Positions 1-9,339 are shown, counted from the stretch's first letter. The stretch: 64,000 nucleotides of DNA from DASTFY01 sp963829955 (GCA_963829955.1 CAWHKS010000004.1:124001-188000), one strand, 5' to 3'. Translations and numbers: made by a program. The notes: a model not told the origin generated them from the sequence alone.

Positions 1-323
1 AGGCCGCCGGTGGCGACCCCTGGGAGCTGGCCGCCCGGCACTGGGTGGAGGAGGTGCAGGCCCTCGAGACGGGCGTGCCCGCCATTCCCGAGGGACAGCT
101 CGTCGACCTCCGCTACGAGGAGTTCGTGGCCGATCCGGTCGGGCGCCTGGCCGAGATCGCCGACCGGGCCGGCCTCCCCGCCAACGCCGGCTGGCTGGCC
201 GAGCTGCGCCGGCTCTCCTTCCCTGACCACAACGAGTCGTGGAGGAGCCAGCTCGACGCCGACGCGCTGACCACGATCGAGCAGGTGCAACGTGACACCT
301 TGCGGCGCTATGGCTACTCGTAG
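1..323 (+). CDS. Sulfotransferase, C-terminal fragment (cut by window edge)
   Basis: The frame is open from the left edge and ends at the TAG at 321-323, leaving about 106 residues. The piece contains DLRYEEFVADP, the usual late motif of PAPS-dependent sulfotransferases (RYE-x-L/F-x-x-DP), then a helical tail with a proline/aspartate-rich stretch (FPDHNESW) typical of the C-terminus of that family. The PAPS-binding loop would lie upstream, outside the window. It is followed by a lipoprotein and another sulfotransferase, so it probably acts on the same surface polysaccharide. The family call rests on the short motif and the context; no catalytic residue is visible. Confidence 0.6.
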   Translation, partial: AAGGDPWELAARHWVEEVQALETGVPAIPEGQLVDLRYEEFVADPVGRLAEIADRAGLPANAGWLAELRRLSFPDHNESWRSQLDADALTTIEQVQRDTLRRYGYS

Positions 324-399
324 TGGCCGGACAAGAGGGCTTCCGCCACTCTCCGGTGTCACCGCTGATCCCGCTCTGTAGGCCGAATTCCGCAGGGGA

Positions 400-405
400 T
401 AGCGT
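400..405 (+). promoter_or_regulatory. Putative -10 hexamer TAGCGT before the lipoprotein glycosidase
   Basis: TAGCGT lies 7 nt before the GTG at 413. This spacing would start the transcript at the start codon and supports 413 over the upstream in-frame GTG at 323. No strong ribosome binding site is needed for this reading. Confidence 0.45.
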
Positions 406-412
406 TCGAAAC

Positions 413-1876
413 GTGTCGGGTCCAGGGATTGTCCGCCCGCTGGTGACCGCCGCACTGACCATCGGACTGGTGGCAGCGTGTTCGGCCGGCGGTGGTGACG
501 ATGCCTCGAGCGCGCCCCCGACGCCAGTGCCGAGCGTGGTCCTCCCGGAACCCACCCATCCGCCGGTCACCAAGTTCCCCGTCGGCGTGAAGTACGCCCG
601 GGTGGCCTTCGACCGCTACCAACCGTGGTTGACCGAGCTGGGCGCGGGCAGCGGCACGTTCTACGAAGCGGTCCTGTGCGACGTCTCGTCGCAGCCGGGC
701 ACCTACGACTGGTCCGAGCTCGACACCGTCGCCGACCAGGCCGAGTCCGTCGGGCACGAGCTCATGCTGAAGGTGCGGGTCGGCTCCTGCTGGGCCACCG
801 GCGGCCAGGTCGGCGAGGCCCGGGGCGCCAAGGGCAAGACGGCGTCCGTCACCCCGACCGACATGGATGCCTACGACGAGTTCCTGCGGGCGCTGGTCGA
901 GCGCTACGGGGCGCGCGGGGTCACCGAGTGGGCCATCGAGAACGAGATCAACAACACCGCGCAGTGGGCGGGAACGCCGGCCGAGTACGCGGCGCTCGTC
1001 GAGCACGCCGCAGAGGTCATCCGAGCCGCCCAGCCCGACGCCGTCATCCTCGACTCCGGCCTGTCGAGTCCCACGATGGGCACCGGAGTCGTGCTGGACC
1101 TCCTCGCGCAGGGCAAGGACGACGAGGCCCTCGAGGCCTACCAGCGCTATTACGCCCGCCGGCACACGTCCCGCACGCGCGACTACCCGGCCCTCAGCAC
1201 GCAGGAGGAGCTGCAGGCCCTCATCGCCACCGAGAAGTGGCAGTACAACAATGCTGTCATCGAGGCCACCCTCGGCCTGGCCGAGGACGGCGTCATCGAC
1301 CGGTTGCAGATGCACTTCTACGAGCGCTGGGACGCCGCGCCCCTCCTGATGGAGTTCTTCCGGTCGCGCATCCCGGCCGACATGCCGATCGAGGCCTGGG
1401 AGGTCGGCCTGTTCGACGTCGACGAGTCCAAGTCCGAGGCGGCGCTGACCGAGGAGGTCACCAAGACCGTCTCGCAGCTGCTGGCCTACGGCGCCGGGCG
1501 GGTGCTCTGGCTGCCGCTGGCCGCCGACCCCAACGGCACCGGTGGCGAGGAGAAGCGCTTCGGGCTGCTGGAGCCGGATGGCACGCCGCGGGCCGTCGCC
1601 GGGGCGTTCGAGGAGCTGGTCCGGGTGACCAACGGCGCCACGCTCCAGCCGCTCGACAGTGAGGGTCTGCTCGGGTTCGTCGCCCGGCAGGGCGAGAAGG
1701 CGACGGTCGTGGCCTGGGCCACCGACGAGGCGGTCGAGGCGGACTGGGCGGCCGGGGCAGGGAGCCTCCTCGGTGCCACGACGACGACGGAGAGCGGCGC
1801 CACCGGCATCGGCACCAGCCCCGTCATGGTCGAGGTTCCGATGGAGCAGGCCTCGGTGCTGGCGGGGGCGGCCTGA
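413..1876 (+). CDS. Secreted lipoprotein with a glycoside-hydrolase (TIM-barrel) type domain
   Basis: A 487-residue product. The GTG at 413 gives a clean lipoprotein signal peptide: hydrophobic core TAALTIGLVAAC with the lipobox cysteine at about residue 23, then a Ser/Pro/Thr linker. Starting at 323 would add an unrelated 30-residue leader. The body resembles clan GH-A glycosidases: WAIENEINN holds a candidate acid/base Glu (about residue 178) and EAWEVGLF a candidate nucleophile Glu (about residue 330), each at the end of a predicted strand. Its position between two sulfotransferases and before a polysaccharide ligase suggests it trims or remodels the exported polymer at the cell surface. 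The exact GH family and substrate cannot be told from the sequence; a catalytically dead carbohydrate-binding barrel is the alternative. Confidence 0.7.
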   Translation: MSGPGIVRPLVTAALTIGLVAACSAGGGDDASSAPPTPVPSVVLPEPTHPPVTKFPVGVKYARVAFDRYQPWLTELGAGSGTFYEAVLCDVSSQPGTYDWSELDTVADQAESVGHELMLKVRVGSCWATGGQVGEARGAKGKTASVTPTDMDAYDEFLRALVERYGARGVTEWAIENEINNTAQWAGTPAEYAALVEHAAEVIRAAQPDAVILDSGLSSPTMGTGVVLDLLAQGKDDEALEAYQRYYARRHTSRTRDYPALSTQEELQALIATEKWQYNNAVIEATLGLAEDGVIDRLQMHFYERWDAAPLLMEFFRSRIPADMPIEAWEVGLFDVDESKSEAALTEEVTKTVSQLLAYGAGRVLWLPLAADPNGTGGEEKRFGLLEPDGTPRAVAGAFEELVRVTNGATLQPLDSEGLLGFVARQGEKATVVAWATDEAVEADWAAGAGSLLGATTTTESGATGIGTSPVMVEVPMEQASVLAGAA

Positions 1877-1895
1877 TGAGCGGGCGGTCGGAGCG

Positions 1896-2885
1896 ATGAA
1901 AGGCCCGGAGCTGCTCGACGGCAAGACCGGTGTGCGTCGGCTGGCCTTCGAAGTCCGCCGCCACACGCGCTGGGCGCGCGAGGAGGGCATCGCCAAGCTC
2001 GTCGAGGAGGACCAGCTCAACCTGTTCGAGCGCGCTCCCGTGGCCGCCCGCAAGGCTCTCTGGCGAGCGACGCGGGGCGTCGAAGCGGGTATGTCCACGC
2101 CCGTCTTCCTGGTCGGCGTCCAGCGGTCCGGTACGAACATGGTCGTGCGGGGCCTCGAGCGCTCACCCGACGTCGCCGTCCACAACGAGAACGACCGCAA
2201 GGTCTTCCGCCGCTACGAGCTGCGCGGTCTCGATGTCGTCCGCGACGTGACCGAGCGCAGCCGTGCCCGCTACACGCTCTTCAAGCCGCTGTGCGACAGC
2301 CACCGGACCGATGAGTTGCTGGCGCTCGACACCACCATGCCGCCGCGAGTGATCTGGGCCTATCGCGGCATGGAGGGCCGGGTCCGCTCGTCGCTGTCGA
2401 AGTTCCGCGACCACAACCTGACGGTCCTGGCTGACGTGGCCGCCGGACAGTCCCTCGACCGCTGGCAGGCGCAGGGCATCCGGCCGGACACGATGGAGCT
2501 GATCCACAGCTTCGACTGGGAGCGCACCAGCCCGGCCTCGGCGTCCGCCCTGTTCTGGTACGTCCGCAACCGGTTGGTCCTCGACCTCGGCCTGACCGAC
2601 CGGTCCGATCTGGTGGTCGTCTCCTACCGGGACCTGGTCCGAAACCCGAGGGAGGCCATCGAACCGGTGCTCAACCTGCTCGACCTGCGCTTCACGGACG
2701 ACCTGATCTCCCACATCGACGCCCGCGAGTCGTCTTCCGTCCGGGCCACCCCGCTCGACATCGACCCCCGGATCCGGGCCGTCTGCGCCGACCTCGAAGA
2801 CCGGCTCGACGCGGTCGCGGCCGCGCACCGCTCCCGCGCCGTGCCCGTCCGGCCCGTGGCCCCGTCCTCCCGGGGGGCGGCATGA
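1896..2885 (+). CDS. Sulfotransferase family protein
   Basis: A 329-residue cytoplasmic protein. The ATG at 1896 has a GGAG just upstream (about 1890) and starts 19 nt after the lipoprotein stop. GVQRSGTN at about residues 74-81 is the 5'-phosphosulfate-binding loop of PAPS sulfotransferases. A later VVSYRDLVRNPREAIEPVL segment matches the RYEDL-x-x-P motif. The expected reaction is transfer of sulfate from PAPS to a hydroxyl or amine of a sugar or lipid precursor. Its stop overlaps the ATG of the polysaccharide ligase (ATGA), so the two are translationally coupled. The acceptor is unknown; the neighbours point to the polysaccharide repeat unit. Confidence 0.8.
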   Translation: MKGPELLDGKTGVRRLAFEVRRHTRWAREEGIAKLVEEDQLNLFERAPVAARKALWRATRGVEAGMSTPVFLVGVQRSGTNMVVRGLERSPDVAVHNENDRKVFRRYELRGLDVVRDVTERSRARYTLFKPLCDSHRTDELLALDTTMPPRVIWAYRGMEGRVRSSLSKFRDHNLTVLADVAAGQSLDRWQAQGIRPDTMELIHSFDWERTSPASASALFWYVRNRLVLDLGLTDRSDLVVVSYRDLVRNPREAIEPVLNLLDLRFTDDLISHIDARESSSVRATPLDIDPRIRAVCADLEDRLDAVAAAHRSRAVPVRPVAPSSRGAA

Positions 2886-4344
2886 CCTCCATCGCTCCGG
2901 ATCAGACGGGCGAGGGCCCGATGGACGACGAGGCTGCCCCCGTGCTGCCGCTCGACCGCAAGCTGCTGATCGCCGGGATCCTGGGCGCCATCGCCCTCAC
3001 GGTCGTCATTGCGTCATTGGTGGGTGCCGGCGACGTCAAGCTCATCGTGTACCCGGTCGGCGCCGTCGTGGGAGCGGGCCTCGTCTACCTGGCACTGACC
3101 CGGTTCGAGCTCTTCGTCCTCGTCTGCCTCTTCCTCCGTGCCTCCCTGGACATCCTGGGCGGCCGAGGCACGACCATCACCAACCCGTCGAGCCTGGTGT
3201 CGCTCCTCTTCATGGGCGCATCCCTGCTCTGGCTGGCGGGGCGCGCCTATCGGGGTGAACGGCTGCGCCGGTCGGTGATGACAGCGCCACTCCTCTTCTT
3301 CGCCTTTGCCTGCTTCCTGAGCACCATCACCTCCCGCATCCATGACGTGAGCCTGACGGAGTTCTCGCGGATCCTGTCCGTGGTCGTCATGGCGCTGGTC
3401 CTGGAGCGGTTGGCGACGACACCCGAGGCTGTCCGCCGGATCATGATCGCCGCCCTCGGGTCGGCGCTCGTGCCGCTGGTCGCCTCGTTCGGCACCTACC
3501 TGATCGGCGCCCCGCTGCTCGACCGCCGCGCCGCGCTCGAGGACGGCATCGAGCGGGTCCGGGGCACGTTCGACCAGGCCAACGGCTTCTCCCGCTACCT
3601 GCTCTTCATCATCATCATGGCCGTCGCCATGTACCCGCACCTGCCGAAGAAAGCCCGGGTGCCCATGCTCATCGGTATCAGCGGCCTCGGTGTGCTGATG
3701 GTGCTCACCTACACCCGCAGCTCGTGGCTCGCCCTCCTCATCGGCCTGATGGTCGTCGGCTGGTGGCAGAGCAAGCGGCTGCTGCTGGCCCTCGTGGCCA
3801 TAGCCCTCGGCGTGGCCCTGTTCGTACCCAGCGTCGTCGATCGCTTTGGCGACCTCACGTCCGACAACGGGCCCGACACGGCTCTCACCGGTGAGGGCAA
3901 CTCCCTGGCGTGGCGCCTCTCGTACTGGAGCGAGGTCGTCTCGCTCGCCGTCGACAACCCGGTCACGGGCATCGGTCTCCGCGTCACCGAGCAGGTGGCC
4001 GACGGAGCCAAGCAGCCCCACAACGACTTCCTCCGCGCCTACGTGGAGATGGGCGCCCTCGGGCTGATGGCCTACATCGCGCTGCTGATCGCCCTGACCA
4101 GGGTGGCCCGCGCGGGTTGAAGGATGCCAGAGCAGGCTGGGAACGGGGGGTGGCGGTCGGCTTCACCGGCTGCCTCGTGTCCTTCGTGCTCGTGAGCCTC
4201 GTGGCCAACGTGATGTCCCAAGCCGTCGTGCTCTGGTACCTGTTCGCCTTCGCGGCCTGCGCGAACGCGGTGGGCCGGTTCGGATGGCTCGACAAGCAGA
4301 ACGCCCTGGAAGCCGGGGGGCGACCGGCTCCGATTCGTGCGTGA
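2882..4344 (+). CDS. O-antigen ligase/polymerase-like membrane protein, module 1 (frameshifted)
   Basis: Polytopic protein with 10 or more hydrophobic segments and the Wzy_C/WaaL signature (LTYTRSSW, then NPVTGIGLR, then HNDFLRAYVEMGALGL). This family joins or polymerises undecaprenyl-linked glycan on the outer membrane face. The frame starting at ATG 2882 stops at 4120. The C-terminal 70 residues (VSFVLVSLVANVMSQAVVLWY) continue in another frame up to 4344. Alignment with the paralogue at 9480-10955 (491 aa) needs one base restored at about 4108-4117, in cccgcgcggg, giving about 487 aa. The break may be a sequencing error, since the downstream part keeps full similarity, or an early pseudogene. 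Confidence 0.8.
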
Positions 4345-4365
4345 CCAGCAACTGAGGAGAAGACA

Positions 4366-6072
4366 GTGGAGATCAAGGATTATCTGAGAGTGCTCGGCAA
4401 GCGAGCCTGGCTGCTGGTCATGATCCCGGCGGTGGCCGGTGTCGTGGCGGGCCTCATCGCGGTCGGCCAGCCCCAGGCCTTCCGCACGACCGCGACGCTG
4501 CAGCTGCCGCGCGACGAGACGACCACCCCTGCACAGGTGGCCCAGCTCGTCGCCGACTTCCAGGCCGCCGCGGACAACCCGACCGTCCAGAACCAGGTCT
4601 CCGAGGAGTCCGGCGTCCCGGTCAGGCGCATCCAGCGGGTCCGCATCGCCCAGGTCGGTGACTCGAGCCAGCTCACGATGTCGTTCCAGGACAAGCGGAA
4701 AGACGCCACCGAGGCGAAGGCCGTGATCAACGGCCTCGCGGGGGGCGCCCTCTCGTACCTCCAGACACCGGAGCTGCGCAACGCCCAACAGGCGGTCGAT
4801 GCGGCGAGCGGGCGGATCGAGGAGTCCCAGAAGCAGATCGACGAGGCGAACGCCCAACTCGACGCCATCTACGCCGAGGTGAAGACGAACCGGCCGCAGG
4901 CCGAGCTCGAGGACCTTCGTGCTGAGAAGCGCTTCTACGAGCGGGAAGAGCTGGCGTCGCTCGCCGGCGGCAACCCGGCGGCCGCTGCGGCCTACCGGAC
5001 CCGCGTCGAGGAGGCCAACATTCGCATCCTGGCCCTCGAGCGGGTGATGCCCGATGTGGAGGCGCTTGCCGCCCAGATCGCCACAGCCACCGAGACGGAC
5101 ACGGCCGCTGAGGAGGAGCTGGCGGTCGCCCAGGAAAAGTTGGCAACCGTTGGGTTCGAGCCTGACCTCACCTTCTCGGCTGAGGGGCAGTCGGTCGTGC
5201 GCAAGACGCGGGTCGTCAAGACGGCGGCTGCGGCCGTCGTGGCCGGCTTCCCCATCGCCATCGGTGTGGTGCTGCTGCTCGACGCCTTCCAGAAGCGGCG
5301 GGCCAACCGTCCCGCCCGTCCGGACCATGACGCCGAGCTGGCCGGTGCGGCTGACGACGAGTACGAGCTGGAGTCGGCGACGTCCGGTCCGGTTCCGGGC
5401 TCACCCGCGCTGATCGGCGCCGCGGCCGGCCCGGCCGGACTTCCGGCCGCGTCCGCGGCCACGGTGGTCGCTGAGGACGCCGACGACGAGTACGACGACC
5501 TCGACGACGAGGACGAGGCGGTCGTGGTCGACGCCGACGAGGTCGACGAGGACGACGAGGACGAGGCGGTCGTGGTCGACGACGTCGTGATCGAGGAGGA
5601 CCTCCAGGACGAGGACATCGAGGACGAGCTCGAGGATGACATCGACGGTGACATCGACGACGAGCTCCAGGATGACGTCGACGATGACCTCGAGGACGAG
5701 CTCGAGGATGACGTCGCGGTCGCCGAGGATGCAGCCGAACTCGACGCGGCAGAGCTGGACGAGGCCGAGCTGGACGATCTGGCGCTGCCTGAGCTCGACG
5801 AGGACGAACTGGAGGCCGACCTCGACGAGGCGGACCTCGGGGAGGACCTCGAGGACGAGCTCGACGACGATGTCGCCGCCACGGTGGCGTCGCGTCGGCG
5901 GCTGTACAACGCCGACATCGACGACGACCTGTCCGTCGATGGGGGCCCGGGCGAGCACGACGGGCCCGAGCAGAACGGGCCGGAGACCAATGGACGAGGC
6001 CGGGTGTGGGCGCGGGTGCCGGCGGCGGATTCGGACTTCGACGGCGACGACGAAGCCGGGGCGGATCGCTGA
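4366..6072 (+). CDS. Wzz/chain-length determinant-like membrane protein with long acidic C-terminal tail
   Basis: 568 residues from GTG 4366, preceded by GAGGAGAAG at a good distance. Residues 1-12 (EIKDYLRVLGKRAW) and a first membrane segment at about 15-35 are typical of the Wzz N-terminus. A periplasmic, partly coiled-coil domain follows, and a second membrane segment lies at about 286-306 (VVAGFPIAIGVVLLL). Polysaccharide co-polymerases of this type set glycan chain length with the ligase/polymerase. Instead of a tyrosine-kinase domain, the cytoplasmic end is about 255 residues dominated by Asp and Glu between about 370 and 505. No Walker motif is present. It sits 21 nt after ligase 1 and 6 nt before the flippase. 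Confidence 0.78.
   Translation: MEIKDYLRVLGKRAWLLVMIPAVAGVVAGLIAVGQPQAFRTTATLQLPRDETTTPAQVAQLVADFQAAADNPTVQNQVSEESGVPVRRIQRVRIAQVGDSSQLTMSFQDKRKDATEAKAVINGLAGGALSYLQTPELRNAQQAVDAASGRIEESQKQIDEANAQLDAIYAEVKTNRPQAELEDLRAEKRFYEREELASLAGGNPAAAAAYRTRVEEANIRILALERVMPDVEALAAQIATATETDTAAEEELAVAQEKLATVGFEPDLTFSAEGQSVVRKTRVVKTAAAAVVAGFPIAIGVVLLLDAFQKRRANRPARPDHDAELAGAADDEYELESATSGPVPGSPALIGAAAGPAGLPAASAATVVAEDADDEYDDLDDEDEAVVVDADEVDEDDEDEAVVVDDVVIEEDLQDEDIEDELEDDIDGDIDDELQDDVDDDLEDELEDDVAVAEDAAELDAAELDEAELDDLALPELDEDELEADLDEADLGEDLEDELDDDVAATVASRRRLYNADIDDDLSVDGGPGEHDGPEQNGPETNGRGRVWARVPAADSDFDGDDEAGADR
5488..5880 (+). repeat. Low-complexity Asp/Glu-coding tract with internal direct repeats
   Basis: Imperfect GAC/GAG codon repeats inside the chain-length gene. 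A block reading gacgaggcggtcgtggtcg occurs twice about 50 nt apart (near 5511 and 5562), followed by alternating 'gacatcgac' and 'gaggatgac' units. It encodes the acidic tail. Such a tract may vary in length between strains by slipped-strand change. Confidence 0.75.
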
Positions 6073-6078
6073 TCGCCC

Positions 6079-8458
6079 ATGACGTCCCCGGCAGCCGCGG
6101 CGCGGCGAGGCGACGACCGTGAGCTCGTCGCACTGGCGCGCGGAGGTGGTCTCAACTTCATAGGGGCTGCGGTCACGCAGGTCGGGACGATGGTCGTCCT
6201 CCTGCTGATCACCCGCAACCTCTCCAAGACGGATGTCGGGCTCTTCCGGCAGTCCTTCGCGCTGTTCTCGCTGCTGCAGGTCGTCGCGCTCCTCGGGCTG
6301 GGCCAGGCCCTCACCCGCTACGTGGCGGTGTTCCGCGCCGATCGCGACCGTGGAGCCGTCGTGGGCACGGTTCGCTCGGGCATGGCGATCGCCAGCCGCG
6401 TCCGCCATCGCCGTCGGCGTCCTCCTCTACGCGGCGAGCGGCTGGATCGCCAACGGCATCTACGACAACCCGGAGCTGCTCACCCCGCTGCGGTACGTCG
6501 CCTTCGCGGTACCCCCTGCCGCCATCACCATGGCGGCGCTCGCCGCCTGCTCGGGCTTCCGCACGATGCGGCCCAACGCGTTCTTGGGGCTGATGCTCGA
6601 TCCTGCGCTGCGGGTGGTGCTCACGGCGATCGCCATCGGGACTGGTGCCGGCCTGACCGGCGTGCTGCAGGCGTTCGTCGTGGTGCCGTACATCACGGCC
6701 GCGCTCGCCCTCGTGTGGTTGGCGGTGCTCGTGCGGGGTCCGCACGTCAAGCCCCGGTTCGCCTCGCGGGAGATCATGCGGTTCTCGTCGCTGGCCTGGC
6801 TGGCGACGTTCACGACGCAGGGCCTTCTCTGGTTGGACCAGCTGATCCTGCCGCTGTACGTCAGCCCCGCCGAGCTCGCCATCTACAGCGTGGCCACCAG
6901 CCTCGTCGTGCTCGCCACCTTCGCCATGAGCCCGATCAGCCAGTCCCTCGCGCCCCGGGTGGCCGATCTGACCCGGCGCGGAGAACTGCGGCGCCTGGCG
7001 ATCGCCTACAAGGCGGCCGCGAGCTGGATGACGCGCTTCGCGCTCCCGTTCTTCGCCATCATCTTCATCTTCCCCCGGCCGTTGCTGGCCCTGTTCGGCA
7101 CCGGCTACGGGGTGGGCGCCACGGTGACCGTCATCCTGGCCTTCGGGAAGCTCACCGACGTGATGACCGGCCCCTGCGGCACGATGCTCAACCAGGCCGG
7201 GTACAACAAGCTGGCGCTCTACGACAACCTGGCCGCGCTGGCCATCAACGTCGGGCTCAACTTCGCGCTCATCCCCACCTACGGCCTGCGCGGCGCGGCG
7301 GCTGCTTGGACCGTGTCGCTCATTGCCGTCAACGCCGTTCGCGCCTACCAGGTGCGGCGGTACATCACGCCCGCCTGGCCGTTCAGCGAAGGCACGCCCA
7401 AGGCGCTCGCCGCGTTCGCGTGGTCGGTGCTGGCGGCGCTGGTCGTACGGGAGCTGGTGGACGGCTCGCCCCGCAAGGAGCTGTACATCGCCACACCGGT
7501 GGTGTTCGCTGTCTATGCCAGCCTCATCGTGGCCCTCGGGCTCACAGCCGAGGATCGCCTGGTGCTGCGCGACCTCCTCAGCGTCCTGCGTCGGGGCGGT
7601 CGGCGCTCCCCCCGCCCGGCCGATTCCCGGCCCGAGCCGGCTTTGGTCACCGAGGCCCTCGCCGTCGTCGACGACGAGCCGGTTGTCGAGCCCATCGTCG
7701 AGGGCGAGACCACGCCGGCCCGATTGGCCCGACGCCTTCGGCGCCGCGGTCACCTCGACCAGCAGCCGGGCACGGTCGATGTGCTGCTCGACGAGCTCGT
7801 GAGCCCCCTGCGCTACGACGTCGTCGTGCGCCAGCAGTTCTTCGCCTTCCTCGACGCCAACGTGGACCTGCTGGACGAGTTCGGGGACCTGGTCATCGAG
7901 GCTCGCAACCAGCCCTACTACTCGTGGTACCGCGACATCGTGATCGGGTCGAGGACGAAGCTCCTCAAGGGCCGGTCGCTCGACGAGGCGTTCGCCGACC
8001 AGGTGGAGCGGGTGCTGGCCGTGCGGGCCCGCTTCAACCCCGCCGACGAGTCCTGGGGTGAGCTCCTGCTCCGGGAGGTCCCGGCCGGGACCCGGACGAC
8101 CACGGGCAAGACGGTGGGTCCCCGCTTCGTCCCCGTCGACGGGTGCCATCGCATCGCCCTGCTGCGCCATCACGGGCGCAAGGTCCTGCCCGCCGGTTCG
8201 TACCAGCTGGTTGGCGACAAGCAGTCGGTGCGTGACAACACCGCGCTCCTCATCCCCGGCCTGCACTTGACCGAGCAGGAGTACCTCGACTTCCTCGCCA
8301 TGGGCTTCGACGAGGACGCACCGGACGGTTTCGCGGAGCTGGTGGCCGGCGTGGCGCTGCGCCACCCCGAACGTTCCGCCGAGCTCGAGAGCGTGATCAG
8401 CGTGGACCTCCCGCTGCTGCTGCGCGGCTACGGGTCGACCGCGAACAGGACGACCTGA
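6079..8458 (+). CDS. Wzx-type flippase fused to a C-terminal ParB-like domain, module 1 (frameshifted)
   Basis: Starts at ATG 6079 with LARGGGLNFIGAAVTQVGT, the first helix of the MATE/MOP-type polysaccharide flippase, which moves lipid-linked repeat units across the membrane. The frame breaks at about 6395-6402 (ccagccgcgtcc). Removing one base restores MAIASASAIAVGVLLYAA and a reading of about 792 aa. The first ~500 residues match the paralogue at 12003 (both have GWRTMRPNA or GFRTMRPNA and NPEL/DPEL). A linker and a soluble region of about 240 residues follow, with FVPVDGCHRIALLRHH, like the substrate loop of ParB/SbnI-type domains, and DNTALLIPGL. The paralogue lacks this domain. The stop overlaps the next ATG. 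The break may be a sequence error. Confidence 0.78.
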
Positions 8459-9339
8459 TGGCCGAGCTGTCCACCTCCCCGCTGCCGACGCTGGCCTCCA
8501 AGGCCTTCGGCCGGACCGTCGGGCAGGTGACCGCTCGCTGGCGGGCCGTGCCGGACTATCTGGTGATCGGCACCAAGAGGGGCGGCACGACCTCCCTGCA
8601 GCAGTACCTCACCGCGCATCCCGACGTCGTGGAGCCGAAGGCGGCGAAGGCCAGCCACTACTTCGACGTCAACCACGACAAGGGCTGGTCGTGGTACCGG
8701 GCCCACTTCCCGCGGCAGAGCTGGATGGACCGCCAGCGGGCGTCCGGCCGGCGGGTGGTCGTCGGCGAGGCCAGCCCCTATTACTGCTTCCACCCGCTGG
8801 CGCTCGACCGCATCGCCGCGCAGCTGCCGACGGTGCGCATGGTCATCGTGCTGCGCGATCCCGTGGAGCGGGCGTGGTCCCACTACTCCTACGAGGTGGC
8901 CCGCGGCAACGAGGACCTCCCGTTCGCCGACGCCCTCGACGTCGAGCCGGAGCGCCTCGCCGGCGCCGAGGAGCGCATCCGCTCCGGCGAGGTCCAGGAC
9001 GACCGGCACTGGCGACTGCACTCCTACCTCCGGCGTGGCCACTACGAGGAGCAGATCGCCGCCGTGCACCGGCTGTTCGCGCCCGAGCAGCTCCACGTCG
9101 TGGTCAGCGAGGAGCTGTTCGCCGAGCCGCTCGCCGTGATGAACGAGGTGTTCGACTTCCTCGGTGTCGGACCGGTCGATGGCGGTCGATTCGAGGCTGC
9201 CAACGCCAATCGCAAGAGCGCGCTGGATCCCGAGCTCCGCGAGCAGATGGCCACGTACTACGCACCCCACAACCAACGGCTCTACGACGTGTTGGGGCGG
9301 GAGCTGCCATGGACCGCTCCCGCGGCCACGGCCCGCTGA
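8458..9339 (+). CDS. PAPS-dependent sulfotransferase (heparan-type)
   Basis: 293 residues, ATG 8458 overlapping the previous stop. The phosphosulfate loop IGTKRGGTTSL lies at residues 37-47 and the 3'-phosphate motif LRDPVERAWSHY at 132-143, with the conserved Arg and Ser. Both motifs and the KAASHYF-like stretch after HPDV are those of the NDST/heparan O-sulfotransferase group, which acts on polysaccharide. It closes module 1 and probably sulfates the glycan made here. It differs clearly from the sulfotransferase at 1896, so at least two positions or substrates may be sulfated. Confidence 0.87.
   Translation: MAELSTSPLPTLASKAFGRTVGQVTARWRAVPDYLVIGTKRGGTTSLQQYLTAHPDVVEPKAAKASHYFDVNHDKGWSWYRAHFPRQSWMDRQRASGRRVVVGEASPYYCFHPLALDRIAAQLPTVRMVIVLRDPVERAWSHYSYEVARGNEDLPFADALDVEPERLAGAEERIRSGEVQDDRHWRLHSYLRRGHYEEQIAAVHRLFAPEQLHVVVSEELFAEPLAVMNEVFDFLGVGPVDGGRFEAANANRKSALDPELREQMATYYAPHNQRLYDVLGRELPWTAPAATAR

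Noticed and set aside
359..2200. Long open frame of 613 codons on the minus strand, opposite the lipoprotein and sulfotransferase genes
   Set aside because: It has no recognisable domain, is rich in Arg/Gly/Asp typical of shadow frames at high G+C, and opposes two genes with clear motifs.
6311..8365. Minus-strand frame of 684 codons opposite the flippase
   Set aside because: Low-complexity His/Gly/Arg composition with no motif; it covers both membrane and soluble parts of the real gene.
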